DNA of 22,861 nt, taken from positions 1 through 22,861 of IMG/VR virus record IMGVR_UViG_3300010413_000201; one strand, given 5' to 3'. Under the pieces are notes generated by a model. That model ran no database searches and was not told the origin of the DNA. It worked only from the letters and a program-made list of their open reading frames with translations. Positions 12,601 through 21,287 of this stretch are shown here, piece by piece. The position numbers and the translations under genes were made by a program. Within the stretch, counting starts at the first letter, position 1; each line of letters begins with the position of its first letter. The DNA comes from a virus.

Positions 12601-15462
12601 ACGTGGGACAAGGTAAAAACAACAATAGACGAGATTGGTGCCAAGTGGGAAGAGTTTAAGAGCAAGATTGGTAGCATATTTGGCGATGTAAAGAAAGAGT
12701 TTGGCGGTATTGAAGTGCCAGATGCTATGTACAGGTCAGCCGATCAGCTTGCAGCCGTAGAGGGACGCTTTAGCGAAGTCGGAGACTCATTTAAAAAGTA
12801 TGCGCCAATTATCCTGTCTCTTGGTGCCGCTATTCTGTTTTTGAGGAAGCCGCTTTCTGGTCTATCATCATGGCTTCTGTCGCCAAAGACCGTTGGCTTG
12901 CTTGGAGATGCTCTAGGCGGTCTTGGCAGTACAATTGGTGACTTGGCAACTGCATCTGCGACAAAGGGTTCCGCTGTAAAGAAGGGGCTTGGTGGAGCAT
13001 TTGAGACACTTTATCTGAAAGGACTATTCCTTATTGACGGCATAAAGGGAATCCCAACGGCCCTTGCAAAACTTCCTGGTGCGCTTGGCGGAAAGTTGCT
13101 AGGTGGCATAAAGACATTCTTTGGTCTGTTCACTGGTGGTATTTCGTCAATAGGCCCAATGATTGGCAGCGTAGTTTCTGGTATTGCTGGCGCGGCGACA
13201 ACTATTGGATCGTTTGTTGGAACGATAACGCTAATTGGCGGTGCGGTTGCTGCAATTGGCGTTGCTGTGGGTGTTGCTATTGCATACATTAGGAAAAACT
13301 GGTCAGAGTTTAAAGACAAGTTCCTTGGCATTTGGGACAACATAAAGCAGGCGTTTTCTGGCTTTGTTGATAATATCAAACAAGCACTTGGGCTTGGGGG
13401 CGCAGGTGGCGAAGGTATAAAGTTCGCCGATATACTCCAAAAAATTTATGACAAAGCGGAGCCTGTTGCCAAATTCCTTGCTGGTGCGTTTACAAAGGCA
13501 CTGCAGGTTATAAGTGGCTTGCTAAAGATTATATTGCCTGCTCTTGGCAAGGCGTTTGGTGGTATATTCCGTGGCATCGCGGCTGTTGCTGGAGGAATAC
13601 TGGATGTATTAGGTGGTATATTCCAGGCGATTGAGGGTATATGGAATGGTATAACTAAAGGTGATTGGTCCTTGCTGGAGGGTGCCTGGGAAAAACTAAA
13701 GACTGGAGTGCTTGAGATTCTTGGTGGGCTTGGCACCGCAATCGCTGGTGTATTCCTTGGCATTGGCGACACCATTATGGGAATCATAGGTAGTATCGTT
13801 GACGGCATTGGGAATGTCTTTGGCATGACAGACCTAATGCAAAAGATCAAGGGCTTTGTTGATGGCATAATTGGGTGGTTCCAATGGCTGTGGGAGAAGC
13901 TTATTGGTCGGTCAATTATCCCTGACATTGTTGAGGGAATCAAAAAGTGGTTTGAGAAATTGCTCAAGCCATTCCAGCCAGTGTTTGATGCGATCAAGCG
14001 GTTTGTTGATTATCTCAAGATGGCTTGGAAGTTTGTCTCTAAGGCATTTACCGCTGGTGGTGCAGAAAAAGGATTTGCGGCGTTGCTCAAGGTCATTGGG
14101 CCTTTTAAAAAGGTTCTTGGCCCTGTGATAAAAGTATTCTACCAATTGTATAAAGTTGTATCGCCTATTATCGATGCTCTCAAAACAGGATTTAAGGAAG
14201 GCGGAATCAAAGGTGCGTTTGAGGCTATTAAGAAAGTCTTGCCAGATGTGATTAAAAACCTTGGCAAACTTCTTGGAAGCATGATGACAATGATTCCAAA
14301 GATGCTGATTGGCCTAGCACAAATGTTGTGGCCTTGGATCACAGGTACACTCATTCCTTGGGTTACAAGCGTCGTATCTACTGTTTGGGAGTACCTAAAG
14401 ACAAATGTTCCTATTTGGATTACGGTATTGCTTACCGTGCTTGGGGAGTTGGCCGCGAAGCTGTGGGCGTGGATACAAGAGGTTGCGATCCCGTGGATTG
14501 TGGCGTTTGCACAAATGATATGGGCGTACCTAAAAGAAAATGTGCCACAATGGATTGTAACAATAGTAGAAGTCCTTGGCATCTTGGCATCTAAGCTGTG
14601 GGAGTTTATTACAACAACGCTGATCCCTTGGGCGATAGATCTCATACAAAAGGTGTGGGACATCATAAAAGAAAAGGGACCAGGGTGGCTTGAAAAGATA
14701 AAAGAGATTCTTGTAACTATTATAACGGCTCTCTGGAACTTTATAACCACTGACTTGATTCCTTGGATTGCCAGCGTTATAGTAACTGTTGTGGACTACT
14801 TGAAAGAGAATGGTCCTCAATGGCTTGCGACATTGGCAGAAGTGATGAAGCTGTTGTCAAGGAAGTTGTGGGCATTCATCCTAGAAACGGTCGTGCCTTG
14901 GCTGAGAGATCTGATCAAAAAGGGTGTGACGTGGCTTGGGAAGATTGCAACGTCGTGGTGGGCCAAGATTAAGGAAGGCCTTGATAAAATAAAGCAGTAC
15001 TTTGTTGACATCTTTGAGGGTATCAAAGAGATCGTGATGGGCGCAATTAAGGGCGCAATCAACGGAATGATTACGTTCCTTGAAGACGGAATCAACAAGA
15101 TAATTGAGGGCATTAATAGTTTCATTAAGACTATAAACAAGGTGCTTAGAAGCGTTGGCATTGGGGAACTGGGCCTGATTGGAAAGGTATCTATCCCAAG
15201 GCTTGCGAAGGGTGGTATTGCATTACAAGAGCAGCTTGCAATTGTTGGTGATGTGCCAGAAGCGATTATACCGCTTGATAAATTGTCAGGCATGGTTGGG
15301 AATACAGATCGTCAAACACCGTCTATCAACATTACTATAAAAGACAACACTGTGAGAAGTGATGAAGACTTGGATAGGATAGTAAGCGAAATATCGCGCA
15401 GGCTTGGTACAAAATTGGACGCAAAGATCAGGACAGTCGGCGTTAGGAGTATAAATATATAA
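9652..15462 (+). CDS. Tail tape measure protein, 1936 residues
   Basis: The longest gene in the window encodes the ruler that sets tail length, travels with DNA at injection and organises the tail tip. The GTG start overlaps the upstream stop as TAGTG and follows GGGG at 9640-9643. Residues about 85-300 match the TP901-1-type tape-measure domain (EKKLVEVEKTTG, LAMSTPTSAKDLAELAAEAGRAGVG). Residues about 414-493 and 1162-1213 are long hydrophobic stretches that could insert in the host membrane. Residues about 660-900 are coiled-coil-like and highly charged. Residues 1559-1783 hold five 45-residue Trp-rich repeats. The end has AKGGI...VGDVPEAIIPLDKL, the common tape-measure C-terminal signature. 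At about 1.5 angstrom per residue, a helical ruler predicts a tail near 290 nm; that number is inference. No lysozyme or peptidase motif was recognised. Confidence 0.95.
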   Translation: MATPVIIEVKANASQARREFDGLSQSFKAFGASVRSVVAMSSQAVTGIRQMAQGIQNLGFTMSAMIGLPVTAALKTMTSEAVDFEKKLVEVEKTTGLAKSQVGELGKELRELAMSTPTSAKDLAELAAEAGRAGVGLGQTLAGNVQAARQEILEFVRVMDMMQVSTTLTGEAAAEAFSRFITLFADIDTSNIENLGSAINELGQATSVSEDEIVGAMLRIAPAASTLGLSASEVAGLATAITQMSESMSRGGTRVRVALEQMTINYKEAAKLIGVSTEEMAKKLNEEALPTFIELVYAIGQIEDATTSTKVAADIFGTTGANAVKRFAAAYPELQMLMELSNQSFEDGTSLQREFDRALTSTSAQFDILKNAIMEAGYTFMQDLLPIAQEIISALIPAVQELTEWVKSLTTEQKLLAVGIAALVVVGLPLLALLGSLGFGFAMIINGAVNLIGGLVGLLATVLTFGGGLSFLTTILGGLAAVIGGALIVNLLKSGDAFDKIIEKLQEVADGALDWGESLIANIAEGIVRAAASVLVQALEFVGNIISSFLESHSPPDTGPLSTINEWGTRLIDTYLQGFKKADFSILKDVAGIISNVLRNMVDIGKINEIDFGPMLANARTFVAELIDVFNKTGVIAEDVLAKIGDMLGGAGDEIVKLLRLQLQYNKALKDLEDIRSKKADIQEAYEAEARAILARTDLTEAEKLAAIMTAKKRRDLAMTNADTEEAAAQESVDGLKEQVEWQREYIGAMMDQDSVLVDHLKLIEKLSKVIQKAASSIKSLADKIADLIADLLRQLEINERLKELYESKGMDTTPLLRKELSLRKRLIEALMEKKLMYEDMNKELPEAEWMHLSEEEEKMLNDNIDRIKELEATLDMDPDAINIQVDTDEATAGAEAVQESIKKLKDLGDTVNNTLAKGKGLWDAFKRGLTGVDLPKPKTDFKSLGLTKAEFDALTPEELQQLVPPLDESMVKFHEWGAKIKETWDKVKTTIDEIGAKWEEFKSKIGSIFGDVKKEFGGIEVPDAMYRSADQLAAVEGRFSEVGDSFKKYAPIILSLGAAILFLRKPLSGLSSWLLSPKTVGLLGDALGGLGSTIGDLATASATKGSAVKKGLGGAFETLYLKGLFLIDGIKGIPTALAKLPGALGGKLLGGIKTFFGLFTGGISSIGPMIGSVVSGIAGAATTIGSFVGTITLIGGAVAAIGVAVGVAIAYIRKNWSEFKDKFLGIWDNIKQAFSGFVDNIKQALGLGGAGGEGIKFADILQKIYDKAEPVAKFLAGAFTKALQVISGLLKIILPALGKAFGGIFRGIAAVAGGILDVLGGIFQAIEGIWNGITKGDWSLLEGAWEKLKTGVLEILGGLGTAIAGVFLGIGDTIMGIIGSIVDGIGNVFGMTDLMQKIKGFVDGIIGWFQWLWEKLIGRSIIPDIVEGIKKWFEKLLKPFQPVFDAIKRFVDYLKMAWKFVSKAFTAGGAEKGFAALLKVIGPFKKVLGPVIKVFYQLYKVVSPIIDALKTGFKEGGIKGAFEAIKKVLPDVIKNLGKLLGSMMTMIPKMLIGLAQMLWPWITGTLIPWVTSVVSTVWEYLKTNVPIWITVLLTVLGELAAKLWAWIQEVAIPWIVAFAQMIWAYLKENVPQWIVTIVEVLGILASKLWEFITTTLIPWAIDLIQKVWDIIKEKGPGWLEKIKEILVTIITALWNFITTDLIPWIASVIVTVVDYLKENGPQWLATLAEVMKLLSRKLWAFILETVVPWLRDLIKKGVTWLGKIATSWWAKIKEGLDKIKQYFVDIFEGIKEIVMGAIKGAINGMITFLEDGINKIIEGINSFIKTINKVLRSVGIGELGLIGKVSIPRLAKGGIALQEQLAIVGDVPEAIIPLDKLSGMVGNTDRQTPSINITIKDNTVRSDEDLDRIVSEISRRLGTKLDAKIRTVGVRSINI
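14326..15000 (+). repeat. Five 135-nt (45-residue) Trp-rich repeats in the tape measure
   Basis: Units start at 14326, 14461, 14596, 14731 and 14866, spaced exactly 135 nt. Conserved in all five are Leu-Trp at positions 1-2, Pro-Trp at 11-12 and Trp at 31; position 21 is Trp in the first three. The last unit decays after about 33 residues. Hydrophobic residues between the Trp positions suggest amphipathic helices that lie along the tube or a membrane. Confidence 0.9.
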
Positions 15463-16895
15463 TGGCTTATGTGTTACAATTAAGTGATGGAACAAATACT
15501 ATAGACTTCCTTGGCAGCAGCGGTGTGTCATGGTGCTTGCTAGAAGATGGAGGACTAGAGATCACAAACCCAACAAAGAGGGAAATGTGGTCAGGAAGTG
15601 GTGCGTGGCGATTTGGGCGCGAGCTTGCTTCGTTTGCATATGACAATAGGAAAATCCGCATTACGTTTGAGATTGTTGGGGATGATCGTGATGACATTTT
15701 GGACAAAAAGACTGCCCTTGTTAACCTTATTGAGTTAGCACGTGATAGCCAGATCAGGAGTCTTGCTACTCCTGTGTATCTAAAGTACCAACTTGATAAT
15801 ACAACAAACCACGTATATTTTGATGTTCTTGACGGCGAGCTTACTTTGCCGTTAAATATAATGTCGCTGGAGGCGTTAAGTTGGACTGTAGGGAGTGGGC
15901 AGCCGTCAATTAAGGGGTTTTCCCTTGAATTGACGTGCAAGCCTTTTGCAAGGGGCGAAGCTGTTCAGCTGGTCAGTGGCACAACAGTATATCCAGTTGA
16001 TGACACGTCAAGAAATAATTACGTGTCTTGGAATGGCAGTGCGGTAAAAGGCGACATAGCAGGGCCGTTAACTGTGAGATTCCTGAATACGTCTAGTGGA
16101 ATCCCAAACACAGACATTTATGGAGTTTGGATGGGACTTAGAGATCACGGGACACCTTCTAACTGGACATACAACGTGCTAGAGGGAGAAGATGCAACGT
16201 GGGTTGGTAGCACTACACCCTATTCTGATGCAAACTATTCTGGTGGCAGCGCATATGGAGTTACAATAGCAAGCACAGATGACTACAGAATGTGTCATTG
16301 GGATATTCCAGATACAACTGCGGCTAATGTCATAGACCTTCGTGGACGTGTCAGGGTTATTGCTCTCGGTTATTTCCCACAAAGCGCACAGTTTTGGATC
16401 ACTATGCGGAAATGGATTACTGATTATGTTATATATCCGCGAGCGATACCTGGGGTTTATGGAAGTGTGTACGTGTGCGACTTGGGGGTTATTGATCTTT
16501 TGGCCTGGGGCATTGAGCCAGATCAGGGGGCAGCATCGGTCGAACTTACATTGTGGACAAAGCTAGCAACTGCTGGGCAGTCTGTCCGTGTCGATGCATT
16601 ATATATGATACCAGCGGAGGACTATAAGTTTCGTTCCTGGAAATGGATGGGATACAGACAGCTTACAAGCACATACATGGAAGACATTGGTATTTCTAAT
16701 CAATTGGCTTATGGTGTAACCTTCAAGGCATTTACGGCGGAGCCTAGCGGGTTGCCAATACATGCTACTCCTGGTAATGATGCTCGTCTATATTTCACAT
16801 GGTATACCCCAACTGGATCGTATTATGGTAATGGCACTGCGTCTGTATATGTGTGGCACACACCATATTATGTAGACCTAAGAGGAACTGATTAA
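15462..16895 (+). CDS. Distal tail-like (Dit) protein with C-terminal binding domain
   Basis: The 477-residue protein starts in a TAATG overlap, directly after the tape measure, the position of Dit. Residues 1-165 are beta-rich with FLGSSGVSWCLLEDGGLEI at the start and VYFDVLDGELTLP and FSLELTCKPFARGE later, the latter being the usual 'l.L.ckP' end of a Dit N-terminal ring domain. Residues about 185-400 look like an added carbohydrate-binding-type beta-sandwich (AYGVTIASTDDYRMCHWDIP, LRGRVRVIALGYFP). The C-terminal part has VTFKAFTAEP and a Tyr-rich end (YYGNGTASVYVWHTPYYVDL). Dit hexamers join the tube to the receptor-binding hub; the extra domain could contact host glycans. Identification is by position and fold pattern. 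Confidence 0.62.
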   Translation: MAYVLQLSDGTNTIDFLGSSGVSWCLLEDGGLEITNPTKREMWSGSGAWRFGRELASFAYDNRKIRITFEIVGDDRDDILDKKTALVNLIELARDSQIRSLATPVYLKYQLDNTTNHVYFDVLDGELTLPLNIMSLEALSWTVGSGQPSIKGFSLELTCKPFARGEAVQLVSGTTVYPVDDTSRNNYVSWNGSAVKGDIAGPLTVRFLNTSSGIPNTDIYGVWMGLRDHGTPSNWTYNVLEGEDATWVGSTTPYSDANYSGGSAYGVTIASTDDYRMCHWDIPDTTAANVIDLRGRVRVIALGYFPQSAQFWITMRKWITDYVIYPRAIPGVYGSVYVCDLGVIDLLAWGIEPDQGAASVELTLWTKLATAGQSVRVDALYMIPAEDYKFRSWKWMGYRQLTSTYMEDIGISNQLAYGVTFKAFTAEPSGLPIHATPGNDARLYFTWYTPTGSYYGNGTASVYVWHTPYYVDLRGTD

Positions 16896-18565
16896 TGTTT
16901 GACTTCTCTATAAAGGTATATAGACACGATGCGACAACCACGCACTCTGGCACCTTCTATAGATTAATTGACGTGTGGACAGAGAAGGCGAAAAATGTCA
17001 GGTTCTCTACCAAAAATCCTGGTGGATTTTCAGAGTGTTCGTTTTCTATCGACACGCCATATGCAGAAGCATTTGATATATATGAATCCTATCACCACAA
17101 TTATATTACAATAGAAAGTGGCGGAGGTGACATAATTTGGCAAGGGAGGATTTATGAGATTACGCCTGAGCCGAATCAGGTTTCTATTCTTGCATACGGT
17201 ATGTGGTCACACGCATTTGACGTAATCTATGATAGCTCCTACTTTTTGCAAATACCTGGCGCGGAGAACTCAATACTAAACAAGACAGCAGACGTTGCAT
17301 TTTCAAGCACGTATAGAAGGTTTGCTCAGTCGTTTCAGCTTGACGAAGCAAGGGCGATTCAGGACATACAGGTAAGGCTTGCGAACCCATCAACACTAGA
17401 CGAAGGATTTATCGTATGCGAGCTTTGCGCTGATAGTTCTGGAGTGCCTGGTACGGTACTGGCTTCCCGTAGCATATCGGCTACAGCAATTGAGACTTCT
17501 GGTTTTAGCGAGTACGCTGGCCTTACAACCACTTCAAGGTTAAGCGCAAGTACAACTTATTGGATCTCACTTCGGTGTAATGTTGTTGATCCTTTAGCTG
17601 TTACTGTTGGCATTGACGAGAATGAGAATTATGCGGATGGAAAGTTAAGATATTACAATGGAAGCTCTTGGAGTGATTATCCTGGCGGCGCTGATATGAT
17701 ATTTTATGTCTGGACGCACCAGAAATTTAATTATTATTCTGGAACAGCGTCAACGGCACTAGATGTGATTGAAGATGCTGTAAGTGCTTGTCCGTTGTTT
17801 GATTCTAGGGCAATAATAGCAAGGGATACAGGCACTGCAGTTGTAAACCCAATCACATTTAGCAATGGCGAGAAGCCAGGTGATGTGATGGAGAGAGTGG
17901 CGGCGTTTGGATCGTCAGATGCAAATCCAGAGCAGATGTTTGTTGGTGTATATGACGCAAATCACGCTGGCACAAGTGGCCCTGTAGTTCATTTTAGGAA
18001 ATTCTCTCAAGGTCGGAAATGGTATATAGATATTTCTGACCTGGCTTTTGGGCAACAAGGAATGTCTTTGTCGTCAAGCCTTGACGGAATGAAGACAAGG
18101 ACTGCTGTTTTGTATAGCGATAGTGTTGGATCAAGGACAGCGACGCCTTGGGTTCCAAATGATTACTATGACAGCAAGTTCGGGTATAATAGGGATGGAC
18201 TATTTAGTATTGCTGGTGCAAGCGAAACGGTAGCAGATCTTGTATCTGCTGTTGTTGCAGACGCTTACGGAAGGCCTCAGAGCAAGTTGTCGCTATTATT
18301 GGAAGGATATGTTCGTGACATGGCTATGAATAGGTGGCCTGTATGGTACGTTCGCGCTGGTGACGTGCTGAAAATCAGGAACCTTTTTCCGACGAGTTCT
18401 ACGCTGTCAGACGCAGTACTTGACGGTATATCTACGATATACATTCAAGAGACAGATTTTGATGCAACCGCTGGAAGGATGACAATAACTCCTTCTGATA
18501 TGAATAGGTCACTACTTGATATTGTTCTTGTTCTGGCGGGACTTAGCGGCGGGAGTATGGTATAG
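16895..18565 (+). CDS. Tail hub / tail-associated (Tal, gp27-like) protein with inserted binding module
   Basis: The 556-residue protein starts in TAATG. The N-terminal 120 residues (FDFSIKVYRHD, KNPGGFSECSFSID, QGRIYEITPEPNQVSILAYG) have the order of gp27/Tal-type hub proteins. Residues about 133-273 interrupt it with AQSFQLDEARAIQDIQVRL, SSGVPGTVL and TTYWISLRC, a pattern I know from 'choice-of-anchor'-type beta-sandwich modules that may bind carbohydrate. From about 283 the hub pattern resumes (LDVIEDAVSACP, EKPGDVMERVAAFG, RKWYIDISDL), ending with VLKIRNLFPTSS and a C-terminal helix. No peptidase or lysozyme motif was found, and the protein is short for a Tal with such domains. It would plug the tail tip together with Dit. 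Confidence 0.62.
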   Translation: MFDFSIKVYRHDATTTHSGTFYRLIDVWTEKAKNVRFSTKNPGGFSECSFSIDTPYAEAFDIYESYHHNYITIESGGGDIIWQGRIYEITPEPNQVSILAYGMWSHAFDVIYDSSYFLQIPGAENSILNKTADVAFSSTYRRFAQSFQLDEARAIQDIQVRLANPSTLDEGFIVCELCADSSGVPGTVLASRSISATAIETSGFSEYAGLTTTSRLSASTTYWISLRCNVVDPLAVTVGIDENENYADGKLRYYNGSSWSDYPGGADMIFYVWTHQKFNYYSGTASTALDVIEDAVSACPLFDSRAIIARDTGTAVVNPITFSNGEKPGDVMERVAAFGSSDANPEQMFVGVYDANHAGTSGPVVHFRKFSQGRKWYIDISDLAFGQQGMSLSSSLDGMKTRTAVLYSDSVGSRTATPWVPNDYYDSKFGYNRDGLFSIAGASETVADLVSAVVADAYGRPQSKLSLLLEGYVRDMAMNRWPVWYVRAGDVLKIRNLFPTSSTLSDAVLDGISTIYIQETDFDATAGRMTITPSDMNRSLLDIVLVLAGLSGGSMV

Positions 18566-18568
18566 GAT

Positions 18569-21277
18569 ATGGCTGGCAATATTGAAAGAGAAAGAATACC
18601 AAAACTTGGCGACACGTCCTTTTCTGGTAACGTGTTGTCTAGTGAAGATGGACGCTATGATCTTGGCGATATAGATCATCGTTGGAGAAGGTTGTTTGTA
18701 AAAGAGATAAATGTGGCGCAGGTAACATATGTTACAGAACCAGCGATAGATGCCGACACGGTAGATGGCTTTCACGCAGACTCTACGCCAACCGCTGGAT
18801 ACCTGCTTGCACTTGACGGAAGCTTGCATTTTCCAAGTAGCACATACGCTGACGCGTTGCTAAGGGACGGAACGAGAGGGCTAACAGCAGATTGGAACGC
18901 TGGAAGTTTTTCAATCACGGCGGCAGGCCTTACTATAAACGGCGATATTATTGTCTCTGGGAATGTTGACGGTGTAAATGTTGACGATCACTCAAGTCGG
19001 CACGATCCTGGCGGGGCTGACGCACTAACAACTGCGGTAGCGTCTGACGTGTCACTTCAGTCCAACGCAGAGGGAAGTGCTGCGTCGCTGGCGAGATCGG
19101 ATCACTTGCACCATTTGAGCGAAGCTATAATCCCAACGTGGACAGGGAAGCACACGTGGGGTACTAGCACAGAGATTAATTTTAGAGACACCGCGCTAAG
19201 AATTTATTCAAGCGCCGACGGCCAATTGGACATTGACGCAGATGTCAAGCTAGAGATTGTTGTGCCTAGTGTTAGTATTGACGGAGACATTGATTTTGTT
19301 GGTGCCCAAGAGATAACAACGTCAAGCGGAGATTTAACATTAGCACCAGTCGGGAACCTTAGCATAAACGCTGACATTAGCTTCGTTGGCGCACAGCAAA
19401 TTGTGACGACGGCAGATAATCTTACGCTGGCACCAGTGGGAGATCTTGAACTTAATCCAGGTGGTAATGATGTACTTCCTGGCAACAACTATGACATAAA
19501 CCTTGGCGCATTAAACCTAAAGTATCTGACACTCCACGCTGCGGAATTGTGGGTAGAAACACTTGTTGCGCAGAATACAATTGCAACAATCGGCGGCAGG
19601 ATTCTTGTTGGGCCGACGACAAAGCTAACCTCAGACGTAGGTGTTTCAGATACAACAATTTATGTTGAGCATAATACACTTGCAGATGGAGACACTGTTT
19701 ACTTAGAGGCGAACTCAAAGATAGAGTTTATTGAAATTGATAGTACTCCTGGCGGCGTCGGCCCATATTCTTACACGGTTATTCGTGACAAGGATGGCTC
19801 TGGCGCGAATGAGTGGTATGCTGGCGATGCAGTATTCAATACTGGCGCAGCCGATGATGGCTTCATGGATATTTATAGCTTTACTGGCATGGACGGAGCG
19901 TCTACAGGCCCGACGATTGTTGGGAATGTACGCAACTCTTTGACCTATAATGACTGGACAGAACATTGGGCAATTGGAAACCTAAATGGGCTATATGGTT
20001 ATGGAGTAGATACCTACGGGTTGGGACTTGGTGAGTATGGAGGAGATCATATTGTCATTGATCCGTCAGACGGAATCAGATTTAGGGATTCTTCAAACAA
20101 CGTTCGGGCGCAGTTGACGGGCGGGGCGTGGACGATTGGAAGGGTCGGGGCAAGTCTTTCTAATGTGTATATTGCGGCAGGGGCCGTGCAGTTACGCACG
20201 AACACGACCGTCAACCTGGAACTAACAACTGCTGGGGCCATTATTATTGGCGATGATAGCTCTGGTAAATACGTAACAGTCGATAGTGGCGGCATTGAAA
20301 TGTTTGCCAATTCTATCAAGGTTGTTGATATTGACGGTACTACTGGAGACTTTGTATTTGGTCAGGTGGCCGCGAGTAAGGCGAACTTGTTTTGGGATCA
20401 GTCAGAAGGGAGACTCAATTTCCGTACCAACACAAGTGCTAAGCTGTGGATTGACACTGATGGTTCGCTAAGGGCTGGCGGGAATATGATCATGCTAGAC
20501 GACACGGCTCTCCACCTTGTTAGTGGTTCTGGTGGGGCTGCAACATATATTAATTGGCACTACGCTACTCTTGCAGGTCAAGTTGATGCGCAGATATATA
20601 CATATCAATCAACAAAGGCTTATTTGAATCTTCGCGCAATTGGCTATGGGGTGTCTGCGGAACACGCCGTTGTTGGCCTGCTAGCAGAACACTACAACAC
20701 TTCTACAAAGAACTCTACCCTTTATTTATACTCGGACGACAATCCATATGCCCTTTTCAGTGGATATGTTGGGATTCCCGATGGCATCACCGCACCGTCG
20801 GGGTTGTCCAATACCGCTTCCATCTATGTAGACACATCTGACTCTGTACTAAAGGTTAGACATGGGACTGGAACACCAATAAGTCTTGAGGAGCAGGGCG
20901 GCAGCGACACAGGATCGTCATGGAACAGTGGCGGCAATACCGTGATCAATACGACCTACACCACGATTGCAAGCCATTCGGTTACGGTGGCAACTGGGCA
21001 GACTCTGCTTGTCCATGCCCATGCGTCGTACTATTGTTCTAGTTACACGGCAGACGAATACATGCAGCTTCGTATCTATGATGGCACAACGTCTATCTAC
21101 CAGATTCAGACAATTACCAAGAACGGATTGTACTATACCTACGGAATGACGGTCAAGCTCGCCAAGACTGGAACCTACACGGTGTACTTGCAAGGCATCA
21201 GGGGCAGCACCGATATTAACGGCTATGTGCCACAGTATTATGGTATTCTAACTACAGAGGTTGTAAATGAAGTATAG
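18569..21277 (+). CDS. Long tail fibre / tail spike-like protein, 902 residues
   Basis: The N-terminus (KLGDTSFSGNVLSSEDGRYDLGD) and the DTVDGFHAD segment (about 63-71) are familiar from phage fibre shafts. The middle has short repetitive strands: two 29-residue units sharing DLTLAPVG (residues 240-297), a DVGVSDTTIYVEHNTLADGDTV segment, and GGAWTIGR and NTTVNLELTTAGAIIIGDDS shaft-like strands. The C-terminus, from about 780, is a separate beta-sandwich (VTVATGQTLLVHAHASYY, TGTYTVYLQGIRGS) that would be the receptor-binding tip. That final part is richer in G+C than the upstream part. No enzyme active site or autoproteolytic chaperone domain was recognised. It is the last gene of the structural run. 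Confidence 0.75.
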   Translation: MAGNIERERIPKLGDTSFSGNVLSSEDGRYDLGDIDHRWRRLFVKEINVAQVTYVTEPAIDADTVDGFHADSTPTAGYLLALDGSLHFPSSTYADALLRDGTRGLTADWNAGSFSITAAGLTINGDIIVSGNVDGVNVDDHSSRHDPGGADALTTAVASDVSLQSNAEGSAASLARSDHLHHLSEAIIPTWTGKHTWGTSTEINFRDTALRIYSSADGQLDIDADVKLEIVVPSVSIDGDIDFVGAQEITTSSGDLTLAPVGNLSINADISFVGAQQIVTTADNLTLAPVGDLELNPGGNDVLPGNNYDINLGALNLKYLTLHAAELWVETLVAQNTIATIGGRILVGPTTKLTSDVGVSDTTIYVEHNTLADGDTVYLEANSKIEFIEIDSTPGGVGPYSYTVIRDKDGSGANEWYAGDAVFNTGAADDGFMDIYSFTGMDGASTGPTIVGNVRNSLTYNDWTEHWAIGNLNGLYGYGVDTYGLGLGEYGGDHIVIDPSDGIRFRDSSNNVRAQLTGGAWTIGRVGASLSNVYIAAGAVQLRTNTTVNLELTTAGAIIIGDDSSGKYVTVDSGGIEMFANSIKVVDIDGTTGDFVFGQVAASKANLFWDQSEGRLNFRTNTSAKLWIDTDGSLRAGGNMIMLDDTALHLVSGSGGAATYINWHYATLAGQVDAQIYTYQSTKAYLNLRAIGYGVSAEHAVVGLLAEHYNTSTKNSTLYLYSDDNPYALFSGYVGIPDGITAPSGLSNTASIYVDTSDSVLKVRHGTGTPISLEEQGGSDTGSSWNSGGNTVINTTYTTIASHSVTVATGQTLLVHAHASYYCSSYTADEYMQLRIYDGTTSIYQIQTITKNGLYYTYGMTVKLAKTGTYTVYLQGIRGSTDINGYVPQYYGILTTEVVNEV
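19286..19459 (+). repeat. Two tandem 29-residue (87-nt) shaft units in the tail fibre
   Basis: Units at 19286-19372 and 19373-19459 align without gaps: DIDFVGAQEITTSSGDLTLAPVG versus DISFVGAQQIVTTADNLTLAPVG, each followed by a short hydrophobic strand. The first is preceded by a shorter related stretch. Typical of beta-structured fibre shafts built by duplication. Confidence 0.8.
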
Positions 21278-21287
21278 GTGTGATGTT

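Noticed and set aside
9951-15293. Many minus-strand open frames (up to 203 codons) inside the tape-measure gene
   Set aside because: Antisense shadows of a single well-supported long gene, with products rich in Ser, Ile and Pro and without recognisable domains or starts.
9652-18565. Search for a lysozyme, peptidase or transglycosylase domain in the tape measure or hub
   Set aside because: No HExxH, NlpC/P60, SLT or amidase signature could be seen; the wall-degrading function is not assigned in this window.
20761-21277. Variable region of a diversity-generating retroelement in the fibre tip
   Set aside because: No reverse transcriptase, template repeat or C-type-lectin-like variable motif is visible in the window; the compositional shift is better explained by domain exchange.
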